From Bacteroidales bacterium (GTDB taxonomy: Bacteria; Bacteroidota; Bacteroidia; Bacteroidales; UBA3824): a stretch of 24,761 bases of DNA. Of this stretch, positions 1-5,993 are shown one piece after another. The stretch lies in the NCBI GenBank assembly GCA_017543645.1, contig JAFYFR010000030.1, forward strand, positions 1 through 24,761, written 5' to 3'. The notes under the pieces were generated by a model that saw only the letters and a list, made by a program, of their open reading frames with translations, was not told where the DNA came from and did no database searches. Made by a program: the position numbers and the translations under genes. The stretch's first letter is position 1; every line of letters begins with the position of its first letter.

Positions 1-722
1 AGGGGCTCCATACCAACGTCAACGTAGTCGCAACCAGCTTTGCATACTTCCAAAACAGAAGCCATAGCAAAACCAGGACCTGCGTGAGAGTGGTATTCTA
101 CAACTATATCTTTGTAATCTTTAATTCCTTTAACAATTTTGCCGAGTTTTACGGGACGGCCGATACCAGCCATATCCTTGATACAGATTTCGTCGGCACC
201 TGCGTCGATAAGCTGTTTAGCAAGGTTTACGTAGTATTCAACAGTGTGAATAGGGCTCTCGGTGATGCAGAGGCAGCACTGCGAAATCATGTGAGTGCCG
301 TCGGGACGAGTAGCCGCGTGAGCATAACCGATAGAAGGAATGATGTTCCTCGGGTCGTTCAATCCGCAGAATGTACGTGCGATGTCGGTTCCCTGAGTAT
401 ATTTTACTTTGTAGAAAAGTTTACGAACGTCTACCGGGCACGGGTTCATACGGATTCCGTTGAGTGCGCGGTCGAGCATTTCGGTTTGGATACCTGCCTC
501 GTGAAAAGGTTTGGTCCATGCACGAACCGATTTGTTAGGATTTTCGCCGTAAAGGAGGTTAACTTGCTCAAAACCACCGCCGTTGGTTTCAACGCGGTCG
601 AAGCAGCCCATCTTTATAATAGCGGGTGCAACTTTTAAAAGTTGGTCGACACGTGGCTGATATTTTCCCGAACTCTGCCACAAGTCTCTGAATACAAGGT
701 TGAATTTTACTTGTTTGCTCAT
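1..722 (-). CDS. oadA: Oxaloacetate decarboxylase alpha / pyruvate carboxylase subunit B-like carboxyltransferase (partial, N-terminal 240 residues)
   Basis: The reading frame opens at ATG 722 (MSKQVKFNLVFRDLWQSSGK) and runs off the left edge, so the biotinyl domain expected at the C-terminus is not visible. The visible part is the TIM-barrel carboxyltransferase domain of the HMGL-like family. It shows the N-terminal FRDxxQS motif, the CIKDMAG segment carrying the lysine that is carbamylated in this family, and a metal-binding HxH (EYHSHAG). In the family the barrel moves the carboxyl group of oxaloacetate or a related acid to biotin. With an OadG-type subunit 35 bp upstream it probably belongs to a membrane decarboxylase sodium pump; the beta subunit would lie beyond the window. 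It is a divergent branch: HSHAGPGFA replaces the more usual HxHxTSG-type stretch. Substrate (oxaloacetate, pyruvate or methylmalonyl-CoA) is uncertain. Confidence 0.85.
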   Translation of the reverse strand, partial: MSKQVKFNLVFRDLWQSSGKYQPRVDQLLKVAPAIIKMGCFDRVETNGGGFEQVNLLYGENPNKSVRAWTKPFHEAGIQTEMLDRALNGIRMNPCPVDVRKLFYKVKYTQGTDIARTFCGLNDPRNIIPSIGYAHAATRPDGTHMISQCCLCITESPIHTVEYYVNLAKQLIDAGADEICIKDMAGIGRPVKLGKIVKGIKDYKDIVVEYHSHAGPGFAMASVLEVCKAGCDYVDVGMEP

Positions 723-757
723 TTTTTTTAAACTTGTTTCGGTTTAACCGTTTTTAA

Positions 758-1027
758 TTAAATTCTTTCAATTTTTTCTACGCGACCACGGCCGCCTGTA
801 ATTTGCTCAATCGCTTTTGCGATAGCCTGCTGCACATCGGGAGCAATAGCCGCCTGAGTGGAAGTAGACACTGCTTTTTGCGGTGCTTCTTCTTCGGGCG
901 CAACTTTGTTTACCACTTTGATTAGCAGTTTGCCAAACTGAATAACCAGCAAAAGCACCACAAACACGGTGCTCAAACCGATACCCATCAGTTGTAACGC
1001 TTCAATAAAATTACTTGAACCATTCAT
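758..1027 (-). CDS. oadG: Decarboxylase sodium pump gamma subunit (OadG family)
   Basis: A small protein of about 89 residues starting MNGSSNFIEALQLMGIGLST. It has one membrane helix (GIGLSTVFVVLLLVIQFGKL), then a charged and Ala/Pro-rich cytoplasmic tail ending in GGRGRVEKIERI. This is the layout of OadG, which anchors and stabilises the alpha and beta subunits of sodium-pumping decarboxylases. It lies 35 bp upstream of the alpha-like gene on the same strand, which supports the call more than the weakly conserved sequence does. An in-frame ATG at 1069 would add 14 polar residues (MHKNEVIHIQKSNN). The start at 1027 is preferred because it places the helix near the N-terminus as in the family. 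Confidence 0.75.
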   Translation of the reverse strand: MNGSSNFIEALQLMGIGLSTVFVVLLLVIQFGKLLIKVVNKVAPEEEAPQKAVSTSTQAAIAPDVQQAIAKAIEQITGGRGRVEKIERI

Positions 1028-1105
1028 ATTGTTGCTTTTTTGAATATGTATTACTTCGTTTTTATGCATTTATCCATGCAAAATGGATAAATATACAATT
1101 TCCGC

Positions 1106-1113
1106 CAAAATTA
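1106..1113 (-). promoter_or_regulatory. Possible -7 element upstream of oadG
   Basis: On the minus strand the sequence is TAATTTTG, a match to the Bacteroidota -7 consensus TAnnTTTG. No clear TTTG lies about 20 bp further upstream, so this is a weak candidate for the oadG-oadA promoter. Confidence 0.35.
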
Positions 1114-1178
1114 TAAAGAAAATTGAATAAATATATACTTTGTATTTAAAGTTATTGTAAACAAACGCATCTTTGATA

Positions 1179-1200
1179 ACACTTATATTATATAAGGTGT
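1179..1200 (-). terminator. AT-rich hairpin downstream of proA (weak terminator candidate)
   Basis: CTTATAT-T-ATATAAG (1182-1196) is a perfect inverted repeat, extended by ACA/TGT with one bulged G. It sits 5 bp after the proA stop codon. There is no U-tract, so it may be an mRNA 3'-end structure rather than an intrinsic terminator. Confidence 0.3.
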
Positions 1201-1205
1201 GATGA

Positions 1206-2453
1206 TTACGCACGGGTAGCGCCATCGCTTGTTACAATCCATTTGTAGCTTGTGAGTTCTTTTAATGCCATAGGTCCGCGGGCGTGAAGTTTTTGGGTGC
1301 TTATGCCAATTTCGGCACCTAATCCAAATTGCGCTCCGTCGGTAAATGCAGTGCTGGTGTTGATGTAGCAACAAGCGGCATCCACAGAGTTTACAAAAGT
1401 TTCAGCGGCAGCGGTATTTTCGGTAATGATTGCCTCAGAGTGTTTCGACGAATATGCATAAATATGGTCTAATGCCTCTTGAAGGTTGTCAACCGTTTTG
1501 ATTGCCATGCGTAATGCTTGAAATTCGTATCCAAAATCACTTTCCTGAGCGTGTTTTAATGATGCTTTGTAATTGCCTTCTAATGCCTTATAAGCACGTT
1601 CGTCGGCAAGTATCTCTACATTTTTTTCTGCAAGGGGAGCGGCAATAGCGGGCAGGTCGTTGAGACGGTTGCTATTGATAATCAAGCAGTCTAACGCATT
1701 GCAAACGCTCACACGGCGAGTTTTGGCATTGCAAATAATGCGTTTTCCTTTTTCGAGGTCGCCGTCCTTGTCGAAATAAGTGTGTACCACGCCCGCACCT
1801 GTTTCAATTACAGGCACTTTTGCATTGTCGCGTACTGCATTGATAAGGTTTTTGCTGCCACGGGGAATCAGCACGTCGATATATCCAACAGCATTCATAA
1901 GGTCGGTGGCAGCCTCATGACCGGGAGGCAAAAGTTGAATAATATCTTTATCTACACCGCAATTGGTTAATACATTGTGCATTATATCTACCAAAACTGC
2001 ATTGCTGTCGGCTGCATCGCTACCGCCTTTTAGCACCACGGCATTGCCTGAACGCAAACAAAGTGCTGCCACATCAACAGTTACATTGGGACGAGCTTCG
2101 TAAATTACGCCCACCACACCCAACGGAACGCGCACTTTTTTGAGATTGAGTTTCGACGGAAGTATTTTTGTTTCAAGAACTTCGCCGCAAGGAGCTTCTA
2201 ATGTAGCCACATTGCGTGTGTCGTCTGCAATTCCCTTAATGCGGTCGGCATTGAGCAAAAGACGGTCGTACATTGGGTTTTCGGGATTCATACGCGCAAG
2301 GTCTTTTTTGTTTGCCTCAATAATGCGATCGGTGTTTTGTTCGAGAGCATCGGCAAATGCGTTGAGAATCGCTGTACTTTTGTCTGCTGCAATAGGATTT
2401 GTGCGTCGCGCCGCCTCCTTAACTGCCTTTAATTGAATTAGTGTTTGTTCCAT
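1206..2453 (-). CDS. proA: Gamma-glutamyl phosphate reductase
   Basis: 415 residues from ATG 2453 (MEQTLIQLKAVKEAARR). An upstream in-frame TTG at 2465 would add four residues and is less likely. ProA reduces L-glutamyl 5-phosphate with NADPH to glutamate semialdehyde, the second step of proline synthesis, in the cytoplasm. Visible family motifs are EARPNVTVDVAALCLRSGNA, the LKGG turn, VIETGAGVVHTYFD, the catalytic cysteine in RVSVCNALD (about Cys251) and the C-terminal LHARGPMALKELTSYKW. The length matches the family. It is the second gene of a two-gene operon, starting 13 bp after the proB stop, so both enzymes of the unstable glutamyl phosphate pathway are made together. Confidence 0.96.
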   Translation of the reverse strand: MEQTLIQLKAVKEAARRTNPIAADKSTAILNAFADALEQNTDRIIEANKKDLARMNPENPMYDRLLLNADRIKGIADDTRNVATLEAPCGEVLETKILPSKLNLKKVRVPLGVVGVIYEARPNVTVDVAALCLRSGNAVVLKGGSDAADSNAVLVDIMHNVLTNCGVDKDIIQLLPPGHEAATDLMNAVGYIDVLIPRGSKNLINAVRDNAKVPVIETGAGVVHTYFDKDGDLEKGKRIICNAKTRRVSVCNALDCLIINSNRLNDLPAIAAPLAEKNVEILADERAYKALEGNYKASLKHAQESDFGYEFQALRMAIKTVDNLQEALDHIYAYSSKHSEAIITENTAAAETFVNSVDAACCYINTSTAFTDGAQFGLGAEIGISTQKLHARGPMALKELTSYKWIVTSDGATRA

Positions 2454-2466
2454 TTTTTTATTCAAA

Positions 2467-3546
2467 CTATTGATTTTCGGGGTATATGTAAAGATAGTCG
2501 TAATGAATCAAGGGCTTAGAACGGTCGTCGGGTGTCATTTTTTCGGCTTTGTCTTTGTCCATTCCGGCACGACCTACGCCTAAGGTGTTGCCTTCTTGAT
2601 CTTTAATCAAAAGTATATCGTCTTTTTTAAAGTCGCCGTTGTAATTGGTTATTCCGGGAAGCAAAAGGCTTGCAGCTTTTTCGTGCGAAAGAAGTGCAGC
2701 TTTGGCACCGTTGTTAACTGTAACAGAGGCTTTTGCAAAACCGTCGGAATATGCAATCCATTTTTTTACAGCTGCGCTCTGTTCGCCTGCCACAAAGTGA
2801 GTGCAAACAAAATTTGCGTCGCCTTCTACCAAATGAGTTATAACATCTTGCTTGGTTCCGTTGGCAATGTACACGTCGATACCCGAATCGGCTGTTTTGC
2901 GGGCAATGCGGCATTTGGTCTGCATTCCGCCGCGTCCAAAACCCGATTTTGTGGTTTGCACATATTGCGCAATGTTAGCACCTTGCTTAATTTCGCGTAT
3001 CACCGAAGTGCCAGGGTCGGATGGATTACCGTTGAAAATTCCGTCGATATTGCTGAGTATAAACAACTTTTGGCAATTCATCATCGACGCCATCAGTCCA
3101 GAAAGTTCGTCGTTGTCGGTAAACATCAGCGAAGTTACTGATACAGTGTCGTTTTCGTTAACCACTGGGATAACATTGCTACCCCAAAGAGCAAGTATAC
3201 AGTTGCGCATATTGAGGTAGTGCTCGCGAGTAGAAAAATCTTGTTTGGTAACAAGAATCTGCCCGATGCGGATATTGTAGAGGTCGAAAATCTGTTTGTA
3301 TTGGTCGATAAGTTTTACCTGACCGATGCTCGAAAGTATCTGACGTTGAGCCACGGGGTCGAGTTCTTGATAACCTTGAATCATGCTTCGACCTGCTGCT
3401 ACTGCACCTGATGTAACAAGAATGATTTTGTGTCCTGCCCTATGGAGGTGGGCTATTTCGGCTACAAGACCTGCCATTCGCTCGGTATCTAATGTTCCGT
3501 CGGCGCGTGTAAGTACGTTTGAGCCAATTTTTATGGTGAATGTCAT
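2467..3546 (-). CDS. proB: Glutamate 5-kinase with C-terminal PUA domain
   Basis: 359 residues from ATG 3546 (MTFTIKIGSNVLTRADGTLD). A TTG nine codons upstream is in frame but lies inside the probable promoter. ProB phosphorylates glutamate at the gamma carboxyl with ATP and is the feedback-inhibited entry step of proline synthesis. The N-terminal amino acid kinase domain shows IKIGSNVL, VTSGAVAAGR, VNENDTVS, FTDNDELSGLMA, SNIDGIFNGNP and GFGRGGMQTKCRIA. The last ~100 residues (VTVNNGAKAALLSHEKAASL onward) fit a PUA domain, as in full-length bacterial ProB. It is the first gene of the proB-proA operon. Confidence 0.96.
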   Translation of the reverse strand: MTFTIKIGSNVLTRADGTLDTERMAGLVAEIAHLHRAGHKIILVTSGAVAAGRSMIQGYQELDPVAQRQILSSIGQVKLIDQYKQIFDLYNIRIGQILVTKQDFSTREHYLNMRNCILALWGSNVIPVVNENDTVSVTSLMFTDNDELSGLMASMMNCQKLFILSNIDGIFNGNPSDPGTSVIREIKQGANIAQYVQTTKSGFGRGGMQTKCRIARKTADSGIDVYIANGTKQDVITHLVEGDANFVCTHFVAGEQSAAVKKWIAYSDGFAKASVTVNNGAKAALLSHEKAASLLLPGITNYNGDFKKDDILLIKDQEGNTLGVGRAGMDKDKAEKMTPDDRSKPLIHYDYLYIYPENQ

Positions 3547-3570
3547 TTTTTGCGATTTTTTTCCGAACCG

Positions 3571-3602
3571 CAAAATAAAAAAAGTTTCAGATTAAAAACA
3601 AA
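3571..3602 (-). promoter_or_regulatory. Promoter of proB-proA
   Basis: On the minus strand TTTG (3599-3602), a 20-bp spacer and TTATTTTG (3571-3578) match the Bacteroidota TTTG-N20-TAnnTTTG promoter with one mismatch. Transcription would start about 20 nt before the proB ATG. That leaves no room for a leader peptide or riboswitch. Confidence 0.5.
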
Positions 3603-3634
3603 TACGGTAGGTTTTCAAATTGTTAACTTTTAGA

Positions 3635-3653
3635 AATTATGAATTGTGAATTA
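3635..3653. repeat. Dispersed 19-bp intergenic repeat, copy 1
   Basis: AATTATGAATTGTGAATTA occurs here and, letter for letter, at 20407-20425 in the tyrA-pheA gap. It is built from the heptamers ATGAATT and GTGAATT. It lies in the rpoD-proB gap next to the long-loop inverted repeat. Confidence 0.7.
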
Positions 3654-3656
3654 TGC

Positions 3657-3761
3657 AAAAAAATAGGGAACTACCGTCACTTTGTTTAGTTTGCACTATA
3701 AATGGAATATAGAGGAGAATAAAAATGAAAAAGAAAAATCTATGCTTGCCGGTAGTTCCCT
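3657..3761 (-). terminator. Long-loop inverted repeat plus U-tract downstream of rpoD
   Basis: A perfect 12-bp inverted repeat, AGGGAACTACCG (3665-3676) and CGGTAGTTCCCT (3750-3761), is separated by 73 bp. In the direction of rpoD transcription the second arm is followed by A and seven Ts, as in an intrinsic terminator. The loop is far longer than usual. It begins 17 bp after the rpoD stop. It may be a terminator, a 3' UTR structure or the ends of a small element. Confidence 0.5.
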
Positions 3762-3777
3762 GATATATTACTACTTG

Positions 3778-4632
3778 CTACAAATACTGTTTGATAAGAA
3801 AGCTTTTAGATTTCAACGCCTTGATGGTCTTGCTCTTGATCTGGCGTACACGCTCGCGTGTAAGGCCGAATTTCTCGCCTATTTCTTCGAGAGTGAATGC
3901 GTGGGGCGCGTCGATACCGAAGTATAGTTTAACGATATCCGCCTCGCGCTCGCCAAGAGTGCTGAGCATACGCTTGATTTCGATTCGGAGCGAGTCGGTC
4001 ATAAGTCCGTTGTCGGGTTTCGACACCTCGCTGGTCTGCATAAAGTCTACCACGCAGGAGTCTTCGCCCTCTCCCACCGGAGCGTCGATGCTGGTATGAT
4101 GGCTTGTGTTGAGCAACGCGCCGCGCACCTCCTTGGGCATGATGTCAAGTTCCTTGGCTATCTCTTCTGCGCTGGGCTCGCGCTGAAATTCGTAGAAAAG
4201 TTTGCTGTATGTCTGGTTAATCTTTGAAATTGCGCCAATCTTGTTGAGCGGAAGGCGCACCATCCTCGCCTGCTCAGCCAAGGCCTGGAGTATCGACTGG
4301 CGGATCCACCACACTGCGTACGAAATAAACTTGAATCCTTTGGTCTCGTCGAAACGCTGGGCTGCTTTGATAAGCCCCACATTGCCTTCGTTAATAAGGT
4401 CGGGAAGGCTGAGCCCCTGGTTCTGATATTGTTTTGCAACAGAGACTACAAAACGGAGATTAGTTTTTATAAGCCGTTCCAAAGCCTGTTGGTCTCCTCT
4501 GCGGATTTTGGCTGCGAGGTCTACTTCCTCGTCATCCTTCAAAAGACTTATTCTTGCTATTTCTTGTAAATACTTGTCGAGCGAAGCCGCTTCGCGATTG
4601 GTAACTTGTTTGGTAATTTTCAACTGTCTCAT
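3778..4632 (-). CDS. rpoD: Primary (housekeeping) RNA polymerase sigma factor
   Basis: 284 residues from ATG 4632. The protein lacks region 1.1 and begins almost directly with region 1.2 (SLDKYLQEIARISLL), the short form typical of Bacteroidota. Region 2 carries the core-binding and -10 recognition helices (DLINEGNVGLIKAAQRFD, FKFISYAVWWIRQSI). Region 3 follows (RLPLNKIGAISKIN). Region 4 ends with the helix-turn-helix that contacts the upstream promoter element (TLEEIGEKFGLTRERVRQIK). In this phylum the factor recognises TTTG/TAnnTTTG promoters, matching those seen in front of other genes here. It is monocistronic, divergent from galM and followed by a long-loop terminator-like repeat. The upstream region holds a palindrome at 4681-4700, but no clear consensus promoter was found. 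Confidence 0.96.
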   Translation of the reverse strand: MRQLKITKQVTNREAASLDKYLQEIARISLLKDDEEVDLAAKIRRGDQQALERLIKTNLRFVVSVAKQYQNQGLSLPDLINEGNVGLIKAAQRFDETKGFKFISYAVWWIRQSILQALAEQARMVRLPLNKIGAISKINQTYSKLFYEFQREPSAEEIAKELDIMPKEVRGALLNTSHHTSIDAPVGEGEDSCVVDFMQTSEVSKPDNGLMTDSLRIEIKRMLSTLGEREADIVKLYFGIDAPHAFTLEEIGEKFGLTRERVRQIKSKTIKALKSKSFLIKQYL

Positions 4633-4680
4633 AATTAAACCTCTCTATTTTTTTTAATGTGTGTTTTATAATTACCTGTG

Positions 4681-4700
4681 TCTGAAATATCGATTTCAGA
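4681..4700. promoter_or_regulatory. Palindrome upstream of rpoD
   Basis: TCTGAAAT-ATCG-ATTTCAGA is a perfect 8-bp inverted repeat with a 4-bp centre, 48 bp upstream of the rpoD start codon. It could be an operator or a 5' UTR hairpin. No regulator is identified. Confidence 0.4.
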
Positions 4701-4740
4701 ATTCAATGCTAATATACTATCACATTTTAATAATTCCTAC

Positions 4741-4774
4741 TATTCATTTTGTTCATTTTTATGAATAATGAATA
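4741..4774. repeat. Nested inverted repeats between rpoD and galM
   Basis: Outer arms TATTCAT (4741-4747) and ATGAATA (4768-4774) enclose inner arms TTCAT (4752-4756) and ATGAA (4761-4765) around TTTT. On the plus strand a T-run follows. As both neighbouring genes point away from it, a role as a gene terminator is unlikely; an operator is possible. Confidence 0.45.
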
Positions 4775-4822
4775 ATTTTTTACGGCATTAATAATCCGCG
4801 TAATTTTTTATGGCAAAAAATA

Positions 4823-4853
4823 TTTGCTCGTAAATAAAAAGTCGCTATATTTG
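4823..4853 (+). promoter_or_regulatory. Consensus promoter of galM (distal)
   Basis: TTTG (4823-4826), a 19-bp spacer and TATATTTG (4846-4853) match the Bacteroidota TTTG-N19/20-TAnnTTTG promoter exactly. The start site would be near 4860, about 48 nt before the galM ATG. Confidence 0.7.
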
Positions 4854-4880
4854 TAACATCAACCAAAACGGAAAAAACAG

Positions 4881-4888
4881 TATATTTG
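4881..4888 (+). promoter_or_regulatory. Second -7 element of galM (proximal)
   Basis: A second TATATTTG lies 35 bp downstream of the first. No TTTG lies at the right distance upstream. It would give a 5' UTR of only about 13 nt. Confidence 0.4.
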
Positions 4889-4907
4889 CAAAAAAACACA
4901 TTATAAT

Positions 4908-5963
4908 ATGATAAAGACCGAAATCTACGATGCCGCAAAGGGCATAAAGCGCTACATACTCGACAACGGTATGGGCATGCAAGCCGGTTTTATACAACGC
5001 GGCGCAACTATCACCAATATCAACGTACCCGGCAGAGACGGCCGGTCCGAAAACGTTATCCTCGAGCTCAAGGACTACGACGAATATGTCAAGAACCAGT
5101 CGTATATCGGCGTAGTTCCCGGACGTTACGCCAACCGCATAGGCGGAGCCAAGTTCACCCTCGACGGCGTGGAATACAAGCTCAACCCCAACGACGGTCC
5201 CAACAGCCTACACGGAGGGCCTAACGGTTTCAGCACGAGAGACTGGAGCGTCAAGAGAACCGAAAACAGCGATGAACCCGAGATAACATTTGAATACGTG
5301 AGCCCCGACGGCGAAGAGAATTTCCCCGGCACGCTCACCGCATCGGTTACTTACAAGCTCACCAAAAACAACGAGCTCGTTATGCACTACCAGGCTGTTA
5401 CCGACAAGGCCACACCGGTAAACCTCACGCAGCACGCATATTTCAACCTCAGCGGCAACTTCAAAATCACCTCCATTGCCGACTACGCTGTTATGATTAA
5501 CGCCGATGCCATCACCGAGGTAAAAGACGACTGCATCCCCACAGGAGCGATTTTGCCGGTATACGACACCGACTTCGACTTCCGCAAGTTCCGCCGCCTG
5601 AAAACCATCAAGGACTTCGCTTTCGACCACAACTACGTGCTCAACACCAAGGACGGCGGAATGTTTCTGGCCGCCGAGGTGGAAGACCCCCACAGCGGAC
5701 GTATATTAAAGGTGTTCACCAACTACCCCGGAATGCAGTTCTATACCGGCAACTGGCTCGACAACACCCTCATCCACCGCTGCGGCAAACCGATTCCACG
5801 CCAGAGCGCGTGCTGTTTCGAAACCCAGTTTTTCCCCGACGCTCCTAACAACAGCGGTTTTCCGAGCGCGATACTCCGTCCGGGCAAATCCTACAACCAG
5901 AAAACCATTTTTAAATTCGAGGTGGAAAACGACAACGACCGCAAATTCTTCCCCGAAGTGTAA
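4908..5963 (+). CDS. galM: Aldose 1-epimerase (mutarotase)
   Basis: 351 residues from ATG 4908. The enzyme interconverts alpha and beta anomers of galactose, glucose and related sugars. No signal peptide is present, so it should be cytoplasmic. Family motifs in order are NRIGGAKFTLDG, NSLHGGPNGF with the substrate-binding His (about His102), NLTQHAYFNLSG with the catalytic acid His (about His176), FDHNYVLN, MQFYTGNWLD and FETQFFPDAPN with the catalytic base Glu (about Glu305). Spacing and length fit the galactose mutarotase family. Two Bacteroidota-type -7 elements lie upstream. The sensor kinase gene starts 30 bp downstream on the same strand with no terminator between, so the two are probably cotranscribed. 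Confidence 0.95.
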   Translation: MIKTEIYDAAKGIKRYILDNGMGMQAGFIQRGATITNINVPGRDGRSENVILELKDYDEYVKNQSYIGVVPGRYANRIGGAKFTLDGVEYKLNPNDGPNSLHGGPNGFSTRDWSVKRTENSDEPEITFEYVSPDGEENFPGTLTASVTYKLTKNNELVMHYQAVTDKATPVNLTQHAYFNLSGNFKITSIADYAVMINADAITEVKDDCIPTGAILPVYDTDFDFRKFRRLKTIKDFAFDHNYVLNTKDGGMFLAAEVEDPHSGRILKVFTNYPGMQFYTGNWLDNTLIHRCGKPIPRQSACCFETQFFPDAPNNSGFPSAILRPGKSYNQKTIFKFEVENDNDRKFFPEV

Positions 5964-5993
5964 AAACTTTTTTGGAACACCCCCATACCGCTT

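Noticed and set aside
84..638. Long open frame on the plus strand opposite oadA
   Set aside because: The minus strand encodes a carboxyltransferase with family motifs throughout; the plus frame has no recognisable domain and only mirrors its codon pattern.
2454..2465. TTG start for proA four codons upstream
   Set aside because: ATG 2453 gives the normal ProA N-terminus; TTG starts are rare and nothing favours this one. The same reasoning was applied to TTG starts of proB and pheA.
3547..3570. Leader peptide or attenuator in front of proB
   Set aside because: The predicted transcript leader is about 20 nt, too short for a leader ORF and terminator, and no hairpin with a U-tract is present.
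3725..3763. 12-codon ORF (MKKKNLCLPVVP) with AGGAG upstream, in the rpoD-proB gap
   Set aside because: No promoter on that strand was found and no downstream plus-strand gene exists for it to regulate; it lies in the loop and arm of the inverted repeat. Kept only as a remark in the repeat finding.
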